Notes: a model not told the origin generated them from the letters alone. Numbered from the stretch's first letter, positions 10,339 through 20,218 are shown. The stretch is DNA of 64,000 nt from Deltaproteobacteria bacterium (GCA_021780695.1 JAJXYD010000040.1:124001-188000); one strand, 5' to 3'. Numbers and translations are program-made.

Positions 10339-10578
10339 ATGCCCATATACGAATATGATTGCTGCGATTGTTGCGAGCGTTTTGAAAAGCTCGTTTTCCG
10401 AAGCGACGAACCTGTTAGCTGCCCCAAATGCGAATCTTCAAACATAAACAGGAGAATGTCGGTTTGCGGGTTCAAAAGCGGTGGGGATAAGGGGGCGGCA
10501 AGCAGCCGGGTTGGCTCCGCGACCGCATCTTCGGGTTGCGCGGGCTGCGCTGGCGGAAGCTGCGCCTCCTGCCACTAA
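10339..10578 (+). CDS. FmdB-family zinc ribbon protein
   Basis: A 79-residue protein with the FmdB-type regulatory zinc ribbon. It begins MPIYEYDCCDC, the family signature. The CxxC pairs (CCDCC near 8-12 and CPKC near 28-31) would bind one zinc. The tail is Gly/Ser/Cys-rich (CAGCAGGSCASCH) and may bind additional metal. GGAGG lies 7 nt before the ATG. The family is named after a proposed regulator in a methylotroph, but the molecular role is unknown in most organisms. It leads the tetrapyrrole gene block. Confidence 0.88.
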   Translation: MPIYEYDCCDCCERFEKLVFRSDEPVSCPKCESSNINRRMSVCGFKSGGDKGAASSRVGSATASSGCAGCAGGSCASCH

Positions 10579-10608
10579 CGACCGGGAAAAAGGATAACCT
10601 CACTTACC

Positions 10609-11550
10609 ATGGAACTTGTCCGGATAGCTACACGCGGCAGCATGCTGGCCCTTACGCAGAGCAAGATGATCCAGGCTGCCCTGGAGAAGTTATGGCCGCA
10701 GGTGCGGTTCGAACTGAAAATCATTAAGACCACCGGCGATAAGATTACCTCTGTTCCCCTCTCAAGGGTTGGCGGCAAGGGGCTGTTTGTCAAGGAAATC
10801 GAAGACGCCCTGCTCGAGGGTTCAGCCGATCTGGCCGTCCACAGCATGAAGGACGTTCCGGCCGAATTGCCCGCAGGTCTTGGGATTGCCGTCCTGCCCG
10901 AGCGCGAAGACCCGCGCGATGCCCTTATCATGGGCAAGGGTAAATCCATTGCGGAGTTGCCACACGGGGCGCGTATCGGAACGAGCAGTTTGCGGCGGGC
11001 CGCGCAGGTGCGCTCGATTCGCTCCGATTTTGAAATTGGCGATCTGCGCGGAAATCTCGATACGCGTCTTCGAAAGCTCGACGAGGGGGGCTTCGATGCT
11101 ATAATTCTTGCCGCCGCCGGACTCAACCGGATGGGATGGGGCAGCCGGGCGAGCGTTTTCATGGAGCCGGCCGACTTCGTTCCCGCCGTTGGGCAGGGCG
11201 CGCTTGCCATCGAGACAAGGTCCGAAGACCCCGGGATCAATCGCCTTATTGCCCCTCTTAATCACTTTGAAACAGAGGTTGCGGTTCGCGCCGAGCGAAG
11301 CCTTCTCAGGGAACTGGGAGGTGGTTGCCAGGTGCCGATTGGGGGGTATGCGCGAATTTGCGGAGAAACTGTCGAACTCTCCGGGCTTGTCGCCTCCCTT
11401 GACGGCAGACAGTTGTTCCGGGCGGTGCGTATAGCCCCGCTTGAGGATGCGGTGCTTCTGGGTAAAACGGTTGCGGCCGAATTGATTGGCCAGGGTGCCG
11501 GAAAGATCCTCGATGAGGTCTGCAAAACGTTAAATCCCGGCAGCCAATAA
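10609..11550 (+). CDS. hemC: porphobilinogen deaminase (hydroxymethylbilane synthase)
   Basis: A 313-residue HemC. It polymerises four porphobilinogen units into hydroxymethylbilane. The dipyrromethane cofactor is attached to Cys240 in GGGCQVP, and the catalytic Asp is in VHSMKDVP (about 78-84). IGTSSLRRAAQ and DLRGNLDTRLRKL are substrate-binding Arg segments. Length is normal. The next gene, which carries the following two steps of the pathway, starts 6 nt downstream, so the pair forms one transcription unit. Confidence 0.97.
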   Translation: MELVRIATRGSMLALTQSKMIQAALEKLWPQVRFELKIIKTTGDKITSVPLSRVGGKGLFVKEIEDALLEGSADLAVHSMKDVPAELPAGLGIAVLPEREDPRDALIMGKGKSIAELPHGARIGTSSLRRAAQVRSIRSDFEIGDLRGNLDTRLRKLDEGGFDAIILAAAGLNRMGWGSRASVFMEPADFVPAVGQGALAIETRSEDPGINRLIAPLNHFETEVAVRAERSLLRELGGGCQVPIGGYARICGETVELSGLVASLDGRQLFRAVRIAPLEDAVLLGKTVAAELIGQGAGKILDEVCKTLNPGSQ

Positions 11551-11556
11551 ATCCGG

Positions 11557-13104
11557 ATGAAAGAGAACACAGTGAAAACAGGTAAGGTTTATCTGGTGGG
11601 CGCGGGCCCGGGAGATCCGGGCCTTCTGACGCTAAGGGGCAGGGAATTGCTCCAAAGGGCCGAAGTGGTCGTCTACGACTACCTGGCAAACGAGGAGCTT
11701 CTCAAATTCGTTTCCCCCGGGGCCGAACGCATATACGTTGGTAAAAAAGGCGGAGACCACACCCTGGGGCAGGAGGGCATAAACGCGCTTCTGGTCGAAA
11801 AGGGACGCGGGAATATCGTCGTGCGGCTAAAGGGGGGAGACCCTTACATCTTCGGCCGGGGCGGCGAGGAGGCGCAGGCGCTGGTCGAAGCAGGCATCGA
11901 GTTCGAAACCGTACCCGGCGTCTCGGCCGCGGCGGCTGTTCCGGCCTATGCCGGCATACCGCTTTCCCATAGAGACCTTACCTCCACCATAGCCTTCATT
12001 ACCGGCCACGAAAGAGCCGATAAAGGCGAGCGCGAGTCAAAAATCGCCTGGGATAAGATCTCCACGGGGGCCGGTACTCTGGTGTTTTTCATGGGGGTTA
12101 GAAACCTGCCTGAAATATGCCGCAAACTCATCGAAAACGGCAGAGCCCCCGCTACGCCCATCGCGGTTATTCGCTGGGGAGCTACCCCCAGGCAGCAAAC
12201 CGTTACGGGGCTTCTTTGCGATATTGTGGAAAAAGTGGAAGCCGCCAATTTGCAGCCCCCCGCGCTCATAGTCGTCGGAGAGGTCGTAAAATGCCGGGAC
12301 CAGTTTAACTGGTTTGAGCGCAGGCCGCTTTTTGGCCGAAAGATCGTTGTTACCCGGGCAAGAGAGCAGGCAAGCGATTTTAAGGCCGGGCTGGAGGAAC
12401 TGGGCGCCGAATGCATCGAGTTTCCAACCATCGAGGTCGTTGCCCCTCCGTCGTGGGGGCCTCTGGATGAGGCGATTGCCTCTCTTGGCGATTACGACTG
12501 GATTATTTTTACGAGCGTAAACGGCGTAAAATCATTCCTGGGCCGGCTCAAGGCCGCCGGTAAAGACGCTCGGGATCTTGGCGGCATTCGCCTGGCCGCA
12601 ATCGGTCCCAAAACCGCCGAAGCCCTGGAATCGTGTATGTTGCGCCCGGACCTGGTTCCCTCGGAATACCGCGCGGAAGCGATTTTGGAGGCTCTTTCGG
12701 CTGAGAACCTGAGTTCGAAGCGCTTCCTTATGCCTCGGGCGATGGTAGCCCGCGAAATTTTGCCCGATAAGCTAAGGCAACGTGGAGCAAGGGTGGACGT
12801 AGTGGCAGCCTACCAGACCGTTTTGCCCGACAGGGACGTTCAAAAGGTCAGATCCCTTCTAACCGGCGGCCGCATAGACTGTCTGACCTTTACCTCCTCT
12901 TCGACCGTTTCGAACTTTTTTACCCTGGTCGATGAAGTCGAGTTCGAAGGCTGCAAGGACAGGATCGTGGTCGCATGTATCGGGCCTATAACGGCTAAAA
13001 CCGCCTCCGGCTATGGGTTGAAGACTTCCATTATGCCCTCGGAATACACGATTGCGGGACTGACGGAGGCTATTGCCGCCCACTTCAAGAGGCAGGACTT
13101 ATAA
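11557..13104 (+). CDS. cobA-hemD: bifunctional uroporphyrinogen-III C-methyltransferase / uroporphyrinogen-III synthase
   Basis: A 515-residue fusion. Residues 1-245 are a SUMT/CobA methyltransferase: YLVGAGPGDPGLLTLRG at the start, VRLKGGDPYIFGRGGEEA near 90, and a VPGVSAAAA loop. Residues 255-510 are a HemD-type synthase with the usual two lobes and low conservation. The fusion closes hydroxymethylbilane to uroporphyrinogen III and then methylates it to precorrin-2. It directs flux to sirohaem, cobalamin or the alternative haem route used by anaerobes. Such fusions are common in anaerobic Deltaproteobacteria and Firmicutes. The start could instead be the GTG at 11572. Confidence 0.95.
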   Translation: MKENTVKTGKVYLVGAGPGDPGLLTLRGRELLQRAEVVVYDYLANEELLKFVSPGAERIYVGKKGGDHTLGQEGINALLVEKGRGNIVVRLKGGDPYIFGRGGEEAQALVEAGIEFETVPGVSAAAAVPAYAGIPLSHRDLTSTIAFITGHERADKGERESKIAWDKISTGAGTLVFFMGVRNLPEICRKLIENGRAPATPIAVIRWGATPRQQTVTGLLCDIVEKVEAANLQPPALIVVGEVVKCRDQFNWFERRPLFGRKIVVTRAREQASDFKAGLEELGAECIEFPTIEVVAPPSWGPLDEAIASLGDYDWIIFTSVNGVKSFLGRLKAAGKDARDLGGIRLAAIGPKTAEALESCMLRPDLVPSEYRAEAILEALSAENLSSKRFLMPRAMVAREILPDKLRQRGARVDVVAAYQTVLPDRDVQKVRSLLTGGRIDCLTFTSSSTVSNFFTLVDEVEFEGCKDRIVVACIGPITAKTASGYGLKTSIMPSEYTIAGLTEAIAAHFKRQDL

Positions 13105-13132
13105 CAATTGCCGCTCACCGGGGTATGAACTA

Positions 13133-14308
13133 ATGCAATCGGCTCTTTGCGGACTCAAGGTGCTGGATCTTTCGAGGCTTTTGCCCGGACCGTTTTGCTC
13201 GATGCTCATGGCAGATCTTGGCGCCGATGTCATAAAGGTGGAAGACCCGCGGGGGGGCGACTACATTCGCGCCTGGCAGCCCAAAATAGGCGAAAGCAGC
13301 GGATACCACACGGTGCTTAACCGCAATAAAAAATCGCTCACCCTCAACCTCAAGAGCCCGGAAGGCAAGGCGATCTTCGAAAAACTGGTTGCCTGCGCCG
13401 ATGTGGTTCTGGAAGGATTTCGCCCGGGTGTTATGAAAAAGCTGGGGCTCGACTTCCCAAGCCTTGAGCGGATTAACCCGCGCCTTATCTACTGCGCTAT
13501 AAGCGGCTACGGAGCCGACGGCGTTTTTGCCCATAAAGCCGGCCACGACATCAATTATCTTGCCCTTAGCGGCGTGCTGTCCTACAGCGGTAAAGACCGT
13601 CCGAGCGTTAGCGGCGTCCAGATAGCCGATCTTGGCGGGGGAGCGCTCATGGCCGCTTTTTCCATCATGGCCGCCCTCTTTGCCCGCGAGCGGATGGGCA
13701 GGGGACAGTTCCTCGATATTTCCATGGCCGACGGAAGCTTTTCCTGGAACTGCATGCGGTTTGGAAAGTTCGCCGCCGGGGGCCAAGTGCCTTCGCCGGG
13801 CGATGACATGCTAAACCAGGGGGTTGCCTGCTACAACATCTACGAGACCTCCGACGGCAGATACATGAGCCTTGGGGCGCTCGAGCCCCAGTTTTGGAAG
13901 GCCTTTTGCCGGGTCGCGGGAAGGCCCGAATGGGAGAGTGCGCCCTATTTCCAGCCCGGAGCCCACCAAAAGGAGCTCCGCGAGGCTATTTCGCGGTTTT
14001 TCCTCCAGAAGAGCATGGCCGAGTGGACCGAAATCTTTAAAGACGCGGACTGTTGCTGCGAGCCTGTCCTGAACCTCGATGAGGCAATGGAAAGCCGCTT
14101 GCTGCGCGACCGCGCCATGGTTGTCGACCTTGTCAACGCATCCTGGGGCGCTTATAAGCAGCTTGGGATTGCGCCCAAATTTTCTCTCACCCCCGGCGTT
14201 TTACATTCTCATGCCCCCGCTCTTGGCCAACACACAACGTCGATTCTTGCGGAGTTGGGATATCGGAGCGAACAAATCGAGGAACTAAAACGCTCGGGGA
14301 CGGTGTGA
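13133..14308 (+). CDS. CaiB/BaiF family III CoA-transferase
   Basis: A 391-residue family III CoA-transferase. The N-terminal signature is LKVLDLSRLLPGPFCSMLMADLGADVIKVE, given here as positions about 7-36. The catalytic Asp is expected in FLDISMADG near 190, equivalent to Asp169 of formyl-CoA transferase. Members move CoA between acyl groups by an aspartyl-CoA intermediate. The substrate cannot be told from sequence; relatives include alpha-methylacyl-CoA racemase and carnitine or bile-acid CoA-transferases. The ATG at 13133 gives the standard N-terminus; a longer frame overlaps the preceding gene by 32 nt. No acyl-CoA dehydrogenase genes are adjacent. Confidence 0.9.
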   Translation: MQSALCGLKVLDLSRLLPGPFCSMLMADLGADVIKVEDPRGGDYIRAWQPKIGESSGYHTVLNRNKKSLTLNLKSPEGKAIFEKLVACADVVLEGFRPGVMKKLGLDFPSLERINPRLIYCAISGYGADGVFAHKAGHDINYLALSGVLSYSGKDRPSVSGVQIADLGGGALMAAFSIMAALFARERMGRGQFLDISMADGSFSWNCMRFGKFAAGGQVPSPGDDMLNQGVACYNIYETSDGRYMSLGALEPQFWKAFCRVAGRPEWESAPYFQPGAHQKELREAISRFFLQKSMAEWTEIFKDADCCCEPVLNLDEAMESRLLRDRAMVVDLVNASWGAYKQLGIAPKFSLTPGVLHSHAPALGQHTTSILAELGYRSEQIEELKRSGTV

Positions 14309-14315
14309 CGGTTTT

Positions 14316-15059
14316 ATGAAATTCTTTAAGTTCCTTACACTCTGCGTATGCGTTCTGCTGCTCCGGGTCGGGGCGGCAAGCGGAGCCGACAGTCTCAAGA
14401 CCGATACTATCAAGACATCTCAAGGCCCCCTGGAAATAACCTTTCTCGGCTCTGCGTCGCTCATGATGCATTTCCACGCAAAATATATCTATATCGATCC
14501 CTGTTGCAAGGCGGCCGATTTTTCCAAAATGCCCAAGGCCGATATAGTCTTCATTACCAGTCACCACGAAGGTCACTTCGATTTGAAGGCTTTGAAGCAG
14601 TTGAGCAACGATAACACTCTGGTCGTGCTTCCCGAAATTTGCGCCATGCGGTATCGGGAGGGGCTGGTGATGAAAAACGGCGACGTTAAGGTGATTCGCG
14701 GCCTCAAGGTCCGGTGTGTTGCCGCCTACAACATCGTCGATATGAGTCCGGGCGGGTTTCCTTATAACTTTAAGGGGATAGGCAACGGGTATGTGATCGG
14801 GTTCGCCGATAAGCGCGTCTACATCGCAGGCGATACGGAGAAAATACCCGAGATGAGCGATCTGGGCCGTATCGATGTCGCCTTTTTGCCTGTCGGACTC
14901 CCGGATGCGATGACTTTGCAAATGGCGGCCGACGCGGTGGAAAAGATAAAGCCCGCCATCTTTTATCCCTACCGTTACGGCACAACCGATGTTGAAAAAC
15001 TGGCGCGGATGCTCAAGGGCCTGCGGGGTACCCGGGTGCGGATTCGAGATATGAAATGA
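14316..15059 (+). CDS. exported MBL-fold metallohydrolase (UlaG-like)
   Basis: A 247-residue protein with an N-terminal signal peptide (hydrophobic core LTLCVCVLLLRV, probable cleavage near ASG-AD). The rest is a metallo-beta-lactamase fold of the UlaG-like subgroup. ITSHHEGHFD near 85-95 stands where most members have HxHxDH, so metal ligands are probably present but shifted. Later elements are GFADKRVYIAGDTE near 160-175 and the terminal His is replaced by a YPYRYGTTD segment. The substrate is unknown; periplasmic location is inferred from the signal peptide. It lies 7 nt after the CoA-transferase gene and 22 nt before nagZ. Confidence 0.8.
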   Translation: MKFFKFLTLCVCVLLLRVGAASGADSLKTDTIKTSQGPLEITFLGSASLMMHFHAKYIYIDPCCKAADFSKMPKADIVFITSHHEGHFDLKALKQLSNDNTLVVLPEICAMRYREGLVMKNGDVKVIRGLKVRCVAAYNIVDMSPGGFPYNFKGIGNGYVIGFADKRVYIAGDTEKIPEMSDLGRIDVAFLPVGLPDAMTLQMAADAVEKIKPAIFYPYRYGTTDVEKLARMLKGLRGTRVRIRDMK

Positions 15060-15081
15060 CAAAAAAACTGGAAAAGGGACT

Positions 15082-16071
15082 ATGAGCGAGGCGGGAATCC
15101 ATCTTTTTATCGGTTTTAAGGGACTGAGCCTGGACGAGGAGCTAAAAGATTTTATCAGGCAGTTTCGTCCCGGGGGGGTCGTGCTTTTTAAAAGAAACAT
15201 CGAAGGCCGCGAGCAGCTAAAAGAGCTGGTTGCCGGCGCGCAAAGCCTTGCGAGGGCGCAACTGGGCCGTCCGCTTCTTTTTGCCATAGATCAGGAAGGG
15301 GGAAGCGTCCAAAGGCTTGCACCCCACTTTAACGCCTTGCCTTCCGCTCAGTCGATGTCCGAAGAGGGACCGGAGTCGGTTTGCCGGTGGGCCGAGGTAT
15401 GCGCGGACGATCTCCGGCAGATCGGGGTTCAAATAGACTTCGCCCCCGTTTTGGATATAGTCGCAGATCCGAAAACCCACTTCATGACGTCTCGCTCTTT
15501 TGGGTCCACGAGCGAGCAGGTCTCAAAACTTGGAACTATCTGGATAGAAACCCTCCAGGCCAAAGGGATATCCGCAACGGCAAAGCATTTCCCGGGGCTT
15601 GGCCGCGCAAGCCTTGACCCGCACCATTTTGCGCCCGTCATTTCCGATGAGGGCGATCGGGATTTCGATCTCGACCTCTTAACCTTCGCGGCCGCCGTAA
15701 AGGCCGGAGTACACTGCATGATGACCTCCCATGCGGTCTACCGCTCGGTGGACCCGGAGTTTCCGGCCACTTTTTCAAGGGAAATCTGCCGCCTGAGGCT
15801 AAGGGATCGCATGGGCTTTAAGGGCGTTCTTTTCGCCGATGATCTGGATATGGCCGCGATTGGCCAAAACTATTCTCCCGGTGACGCTGTGCGCCTGGGG
15901 CTTGCCTGCTCGATAGACTTCTTTTTGCTGTGCCAGAAATCCGAAAATATCGAGCCCATGTACCGTGCGCTTTCCGACCGGCTTCAAAATGAGTCCTCAC
16001 TTCAGAGTTTGCACCGCGAATCGGTTCAAAGGATTGAAAAACTCAGATATTTTCACGAATCCGGAATCTGA
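15082..16071 (+). CDS. nagZ: beta-N-acetylhexosaminidase, glycoside hydrolase family 3
   Basis: A 329-residue single-domain GH3 enzyme of the NagZ type, which removes GlcNAc from anhydro-muropeptides during cell-wall recycling. Signatures are FAIDQEGGSVQRL near 68-80 and AKHFPGLGRASLDPHH near 167-182, which contains the His of the Asp-His acid/base dyad. The nucleophile Asp is in VLFADDLDMAAI near 250. AAAAGGG precedes the ATG. Its 3' end overlaps the 3' end of uvrA on the opposite strand by 19 bp. Confidence 0.92.
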   Translation: MSEAGIHLFIGFKGLSLDEELKDFIRQFRPGGVVLFKRNIEGREQLKELVAGAQSLARAQLGRPLLFAIDQEGGSVQRLAPHFNALPSAQSMSEEGPESVCRWAEVCADDLRQIGVQIDFAPVLDIVADPKTHFMTSRSFGSTSEQVSKLGTIWIETLQAKGISATAKHFPGLGRASLDPHHFAPVISDEGDRDFDLDLLTFAAAVKAGVHCMMTSHAVYRSVDPEFPATFSREICRLRLRDRMGFKGVLFADDLDMAAIGQNYSPGDAVRLGLACSIDFFLLCQKSENIEPMYRALSDRLQNESSLQSLHRESVQRIEKLRYFHESGI

Positions 16072-18620
16072 TCGCTAAGAGCCTGCCTTAAATAGTGCGC
16101 CGTGTGAGACTCAGCCGAGCGGGCGACCTCTTCGGGAGTGCCCGCGGCCACTATGCGTCCCCCGCCCTCACCCCCTTCGGGGCCGAGATCTATTACGTAA
16201 TCGGCCGACTTTATCACGTCCATGTGGTGTTCGATAACGATGACGGTGTTTTCCTGATCGACAAGCTTTCGAAGTACCAGCAGGAGCTTGCTGATATCCT
16301 CGAAATGAAGGCCAGTGGTTGGTTCATCGAGAATATAGAGGGCTTTGCCCTGGCCGCGCCGGCTGAGTTCGGCGGCAAGCTTTACCCTTTGAGCCTCGCC
16401 TCCGGAAAGAGTCGTTGCGGGTTGACCCAGCCGAATGTATCCCATTCCGACGCTGATCAGCCCCTCGAGCTTGGCCCGAATGGGGCGGAAATTGCCAAAG
16501 AAGGCCGCCGCCTCATGAACGGTCATATCCAAAACCGCTGCTATCGAAGAGCCCTTATAGGTAATATCGAGGGTCTGGCGGTTATAGCGGGTTCCCCCGC
16601 AAACCGGGCAGGTCACGTAGATATCGGGCAGAAAATACATCTCTATGCGCTGGAGGCCTTCTCCACGGCAGTGCTCGCACCGGCCTCCCCTGGCGTTAAA
16701 GGAAAAGCGGGCCGGGGAATACCCCCGGGCCCGGGCTTCCTGTGCCCTTGAAAACAACTGCCGGATAAGCTCGAACACCCCGGTGTAGGTTGCCGGAATA
16801 GATCGGGGGGTCCTGCCGATGGGCGACTGATCGACCAGGATCACCTTTTGAAACCGCTCTGCGTTTTCCAGGCTCGAAAACGCGGCCGGATGGGTCTCCA
16901 CCTTGTAAATCATCCGGGCCAGGGCCCGGTAGAGCGTATCGAGAACAAGCGTGCTCTTTCCCGAACCGGAAACCCCGGTAACACAGGTCAGCAGGCCGTA
17001 GGGGAAATCGGCCGCAATGGATTTGAGATTGTGTCCCGAGGCTCCGCTCAGCCGAAAGAAGCTCGAAGCCTTCTTTCTTTGCCTTGGAGTTTCCAACCGT
17101 TTTTTGCCCGAAATATAGAGGCCGGTAAGCGATGCGCTGCAATGCCGGATCTGCCCGGCCGGCCCCGAAAACATTACCTCGCCGCCCTGGGCTCCCGCCC
17201 CCGGTCCCATGTCGATAACATAGTCGGCGCGCAGGATCGTCTCCCTGTCGTGTTCGACCGTCACAAGGCTGTTGCCCGCGTCGCGCAGCCGCACAAGAAG
17301 TTCCAAAAGCCTGCCGTGGTCGCGGGGATGCAACCCGACACTTGGCTCATCGAGAACATAGAGGACTCCCGAAAGATTTGCTCCGACTTGATGGGCAAGC
17401 CTCACCCTCTGGACCTCTCCGCCCGAAAGGGTGTTGGAGGCGCGGTCCAGGGTCAGGTAGGGCAGCCCCAGTTCGATAAGATTATGGAGACGGCTGAGGA
17501 TTTCCTTTTTGGGGCGATCTAAAATCTTGAGGCCCGCCTGGTCGAAAACGAGTCCTTCGAGCCACTCAATGGCGGAGGGAGGATTCATCGCCAAAACGGT
17601 ATCGATGGAAAGTCCGCCAAGTCTTACCGACCGTGCGGCCTCGTTTAGCCTTGTGCCTTTGCATGCCCGGCATTGCATCGGATCGGCGCTAAAGAAAGTC
17701 GGGCCGGTTTCTGGGGGAGACTCTTCCGGCTCCTTTTTCAAGGTGCGGGAGTCTTCTTCTTCGATATAGCCCAGGCCGCGGCACTCCGTGCACATCCCCG
17801 AGGGATGAAGAAAAGAAAAAAGACCCGGAGTGAGGTCGGGTCCCGTGTACCCGCAGGACGCGCAACGCGCCGATTGGCTGTAAGCCCTCTCCCAGCCTTG
17901 GGGAGTTGCGATCCTGGCCGTTTGGTTTCCCGTCTTGAGGGCAAGTTCGAGCGAATCGATCAGCCGCCCTTGCCTGTCGTTGTCTAAAACGAGCCGGTCT
18001 ACGACGACCTGGAGCGAGTGAAAAGGCCTTCGGGGCAGTGAGGGAAGAGGATCGAGCTCATAGACAGACCCTTCGGAGCGTATCCTGCTAAAGCCCTGGC
18101 TCCTTAGCTTTCTAAGAACGTTTGGCAGTTGTTTTTCCCCTGCCTCGCCCAGGGGCGCAAGCACCAGGATGCGGCTTTTCGCTGGAAGGCTCGCGGAAAG
18201 ATCGGCAAGTATCTGGTGCACACTCCACGCACGGACGGGCAAATTGCAAGTCGGACAATAGACAGTGCCCAGCCGGGCGTAAAGAAGCCGCAGATAATCG
18301 CTTATTTCGGTAAGTGTTGCCACCGTGGACCGGGGATTATGCGGCAGCCCCTTTTGTTCGATTGCAATCGCGGGGCTAAGTCCCTCTATTTCATCGACAA
18401 GAGGCGCGTTAAGCCTTCCGGCGCTCTGGCGCGCATAGGTGGAAAGCGCCTCCAGGTATCGCCTCTGGCCTTCGGCGAAAAGAGTGTCGAAGGCAAGCGA
18501 GGATTTTCCCGATCCGCTCACCCCGGTGATCACGACAAAACTGTTCCGGGGGATCTCAAGGTCGATATTTTTAAGATTATTTTGTCGCGCTCCGCGTATG
18601 CGGATAAATTTTTCGGCCAT
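16053..18620 (-). CDS. uvrA: excinuclease ABC subunit A lacking most of the insertion domain
   Basis: The 855-residue protein has both ABC ATPase halves of UvrA. Walker A motifs are GVSGSGKSS near 33 and GVSGSGKST in the C-terminal half. Signatures are LSGGEVQRV with LDEPSVGLH and LSGGEAQRV with LDEPTTGLH. The zinc modules are present: CPTC, CASC/CTEC, CRAC, and CEHC/CPVC in the C-terminal half. The UvrB-binding region appears present (about 120-210). The stretch between GLGYIE (about 284) and CRACKG (317) is only about 30 residues. Well over 100 residues are usual there (the DNA-contacting insertion domain), which explains the short length. I chose the ATG at 18620 over an upstream GTG because [11 protein letters not shown] matches the family start. 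Confidence 0.95.
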   Translation of the reverse strand: MAEKFIRIRGARQNNLKNIDLEIPRNSFVVITGVSGSGKSSLAFDTLFAEGQRRYLEALSTYARQSAGRLNAPLVDEIEGLSPAIAIEQKGLPHNPRSTVATLTEISDYLRLLYARLGTVYCPTCNLPVRAWSVHQILADLSASLPAKSRILVLAPLGEAGEKQLPNVLRKLRSQGFSRIRSEGSVYELDPLPSLPRRPFHSLQVVVDRLVLDNDRQGRLIDSLELALKTGNQTARIATPQGWERAYSQSARCASCGYTGPDLTPGLFSFLHPSGMCTECRGLGYIEEEDSRTLKKEPEESPPETGPTFFSADPMQCRACKGTRLNEAARSVRLGGLSIDTVLAMNPPSAIEWLEGLVFDQAGLKILDRPKKEILSRLHNLIELGLPYLTLDRASNTLSGGEVQRVRLAHQVGANLSGVLYVLDEPSVGLHPRDHGRLLELLVRLRDAGNSLVTVEHDRETILRADYVIDMGPGAGAQGGEVMFSGPAGQIRHCSASLTGLYISGKKRLETPRQRKKASSFFRLSGASGHNLKSIAADFPYGLLTCVTGVSGSGKSTLVLDTLYRALARMIYKVETHPAAFSSLENAERFQKVILVDQSPIGRTPRSIPATYTGVFELIRQLFSRAQEARARGYSPARFSFNARGGRCEHCRGEGLQRIEMYFLPDIYVTCPVCGGTRYNRQTLDITYKGSSIAAVLDMTVHEAAAFFGNFRPIRAKLEGLISVGMGYIRLGQPATTLSGGEAQRVKLAAELSRRGQGKALYILDEPTTGLHFEDISKLLLVLRKLVDQENTVIVIEHHMDVIKSADYVIDLGPEGGEGGGRIVAAGTPEEVARSAESHTAHYLRQALSDQIPDS

Positions 18621-18878
18621 TGGAAAGTTCCCGATTCTTCTCACCACCCGGATGTCGCGATAGCTTACCCGATTATACTCCTGATCGCTGTTCCAAAGGG
18701 GTAGACAACTACCGCAAACCTTGCCAAAATTTATCCCGGGGCGTATCCTTCCGGGAAGTCATAGCTGAAAGAGTACAGGAAAACCTGCCGGTATTGCCGT
18801 CACCGGCGAAAAAAGATCGGCCGGCTGTTAACTAATTTGCACAAGGCACAGGCGCCTGGAACGGAGGTGATTGTCTCA

Positions 18879-19364
18879 ATGAGCAGGGAAGGCAGTGATC
18901 CGATTCAATATACCATTTCACACTTTAAGGAAATAGCCAGACAAAATCGGTCGGCTGAAAACGCAACCATTCCCCATGACCGGGATCGGTGCGTTATTTG
19001 CCATCCTGACCTCGCCGGTCCGGAACCATTTCCGGTCTACCTGGAGGTAATGGTGGAGTCTGTGCTTGTACGGCGTCCGAAACTCGATGAGGACCTGGTC
19101 GCGCAAATGAACTCGGACAGGGAGATGCTGGGCCTTGAGGGCGATCTGACGGTTGCCCGCCTTCTGCGCGGAGACCCGGACGCCATGGTATCCTGGGTGG
19201 ATTGGACTCGGGACGCCCTGGCCACGGGCCTGGGCCTTCTTTCCATTCACAGCCCCGCAAGTCTTGATTTCGATCTGGACGAGCAGGAGGAGGCCGGATA
19301 CGCTCAGTTGATAGAATCCAAGATAAGGCAAATGATCGAAACGCAGAAAAAGGCCGCGCAGTAA
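18879..19364 (+). CDS. hypothetical protein with one CxxC pair
   Basis: I do not recognise this 161-residue, acidic, apparently soluble protein. A single CVIC pair near 37-40 may bind metal or be redox-active. The remainder is predicted mostly helical with a charged C-terminus. There is no signal peptide or membrane segment. The ATG at 18879 is favoured over the TTG at 18837 because GGAGGTGA lies 8-15 nt upstream of it. It is followed by a strong bidirectional terminator, which supports a real transcription unit. It lies divergently from uvrA. Confidence 0.65.
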   Translation: MSREGSDPIQYTISHFKEIARQNRSAENATIPHDRDRCVICHPDLAGPEPFPVYLEVMVESVLVRRPKLDEDLVAQMNSDREMLGLEGDLTVARLLRGDPDAMVSWVDWTRDALATGLGLLSIHSPASLDFDLDEQEEAGYAQLIESKIRQMIETQKKAAQ

Positions 19365-19366
19365 GA

Positions 19367-19398
19367 AAAAGGGGGCGGCCATGCGCCCGCCCCCTTTT
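19367..19398. terminator. bidirectional intrinsic terminator
   Basis: AAAAGGGGGCGG at 19367-19378 pairs perfectly with CCGCCCCCTTTT at 19387-19398 around an 8-nt loop. A-tract and T-tract flank the GC stem, so it can serve both converging genes (end at 19364 and end at 19452). Confidence 0.88.
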
Positions 19399-19451
19399 CA
19401 CTCTGTCGGACCTAACAGTATACTTTTGCCTAAACCCGTATCCCGGTTTAG

Positions 19452-20015
19452 TTACTTGATTGCCACATAGGTACGCATTGGCGGGATGTTGGCAATTTCG
19501 TACTTGGAGGTCACCACGGGGAAATATTTTTCCAGGTGGTTTTTGAGGTGGTTGTTCGTTTGAAAGCAGGTCTGATATACAAGGAATTTGCCGCCTTTTT
19601 TAAGCGCCCTGTGGGTGTTGTAGAGAATCCTGTGCTTGAGGTCGTGGTCGAAGAAGGAAAAGGGAATGCCTGAAATAATGTAGTCGGCCTCCGACTCCTT
19701 GCACTTTCTTAGGGTTTCGAGAACGTTTTCACAACTGTCCTGCACAAGAACGACCCTGGGATCGTTTATTTTTCTCTTCAAAAAAGAATTGAAGTGTCTG
19801 TTCCTCTCGATGAGGATCAGGCGAGACTCTTCCCCCATATGCCCCAGCAGGTACTTTGAAAACACACCCGTGCCGGGACCGTATTCCACTATCAGGTCGG
19901 TGCGGCTGAAATCGATCTTGCTGCAGACCTTTTTTACCCCGACGGAGGAAGTGGGAGTTATCGAAGCGACATTTTTGTCCCTGATAAAATTCATTATGTA
20001 TACGAGCGTATCCAT
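19452..20015 (-). CDS. class I SAM methyltransferase, phospholipid N-methyltransferase-like
   Basis: A 187-residue protein with a class I methyltransferase fold. The SAM loop is IVEYGPGTGVFSKYL near 42-56, with an acidic residue at the end of the second strand in LILIERN and a motif IV of DYIISGIPFSFF near 110. The layout resembles the PmtA/COG3963 group (phosphatidylethanolamine N-methyltransferases) and, more distantly, KsgA-type rRNA dimethylases. The first 25 residues may form a membrane-associating helix. Substrate is inferred, not seen. Confidence 0.72.
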   Translation of the reverse strand: MDTLVYIMNFIRDKNVASITPTSSVGVKKVCSKIDFSRTDLIVEYGPGTGVFSKYLLGHMGEESRLILIERNRHFNSFLKRKINDPRVVLVQDSCENVLETLRKCKESEADYIISGIPFSFFDHDLKHRILYNTHRALKKGGKFLVYQTCFQTNNHLKNHLEKYFPVVTSKYEIANIPPMRTYVAIK

Positions 20016-20218
20016 CTCTTGCCTACTCCTCGTCTTATTTTATAGCAACATTAACATTGGGCTTCCGGCGGCCCTTATACCAGTTATCGGTGGAATGTGA
20101 AACAATTTTAAGCATGCGAGCCGCATTTTAATTGCGATCGGTCTATTGCCCTTCCGGATTCTCGACCCCCGTCTCGATAAGTGATATAAGGTGCGCATCA
20201 GGAGAGGAAAGAGGTGCT

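Noticed and set aside
14187..15287. 366-codon minus-strand frame across the MBL-fold gene and nagZ start
   Set aside because: Shadow of two real plus-strand genes; no recognisable domains.
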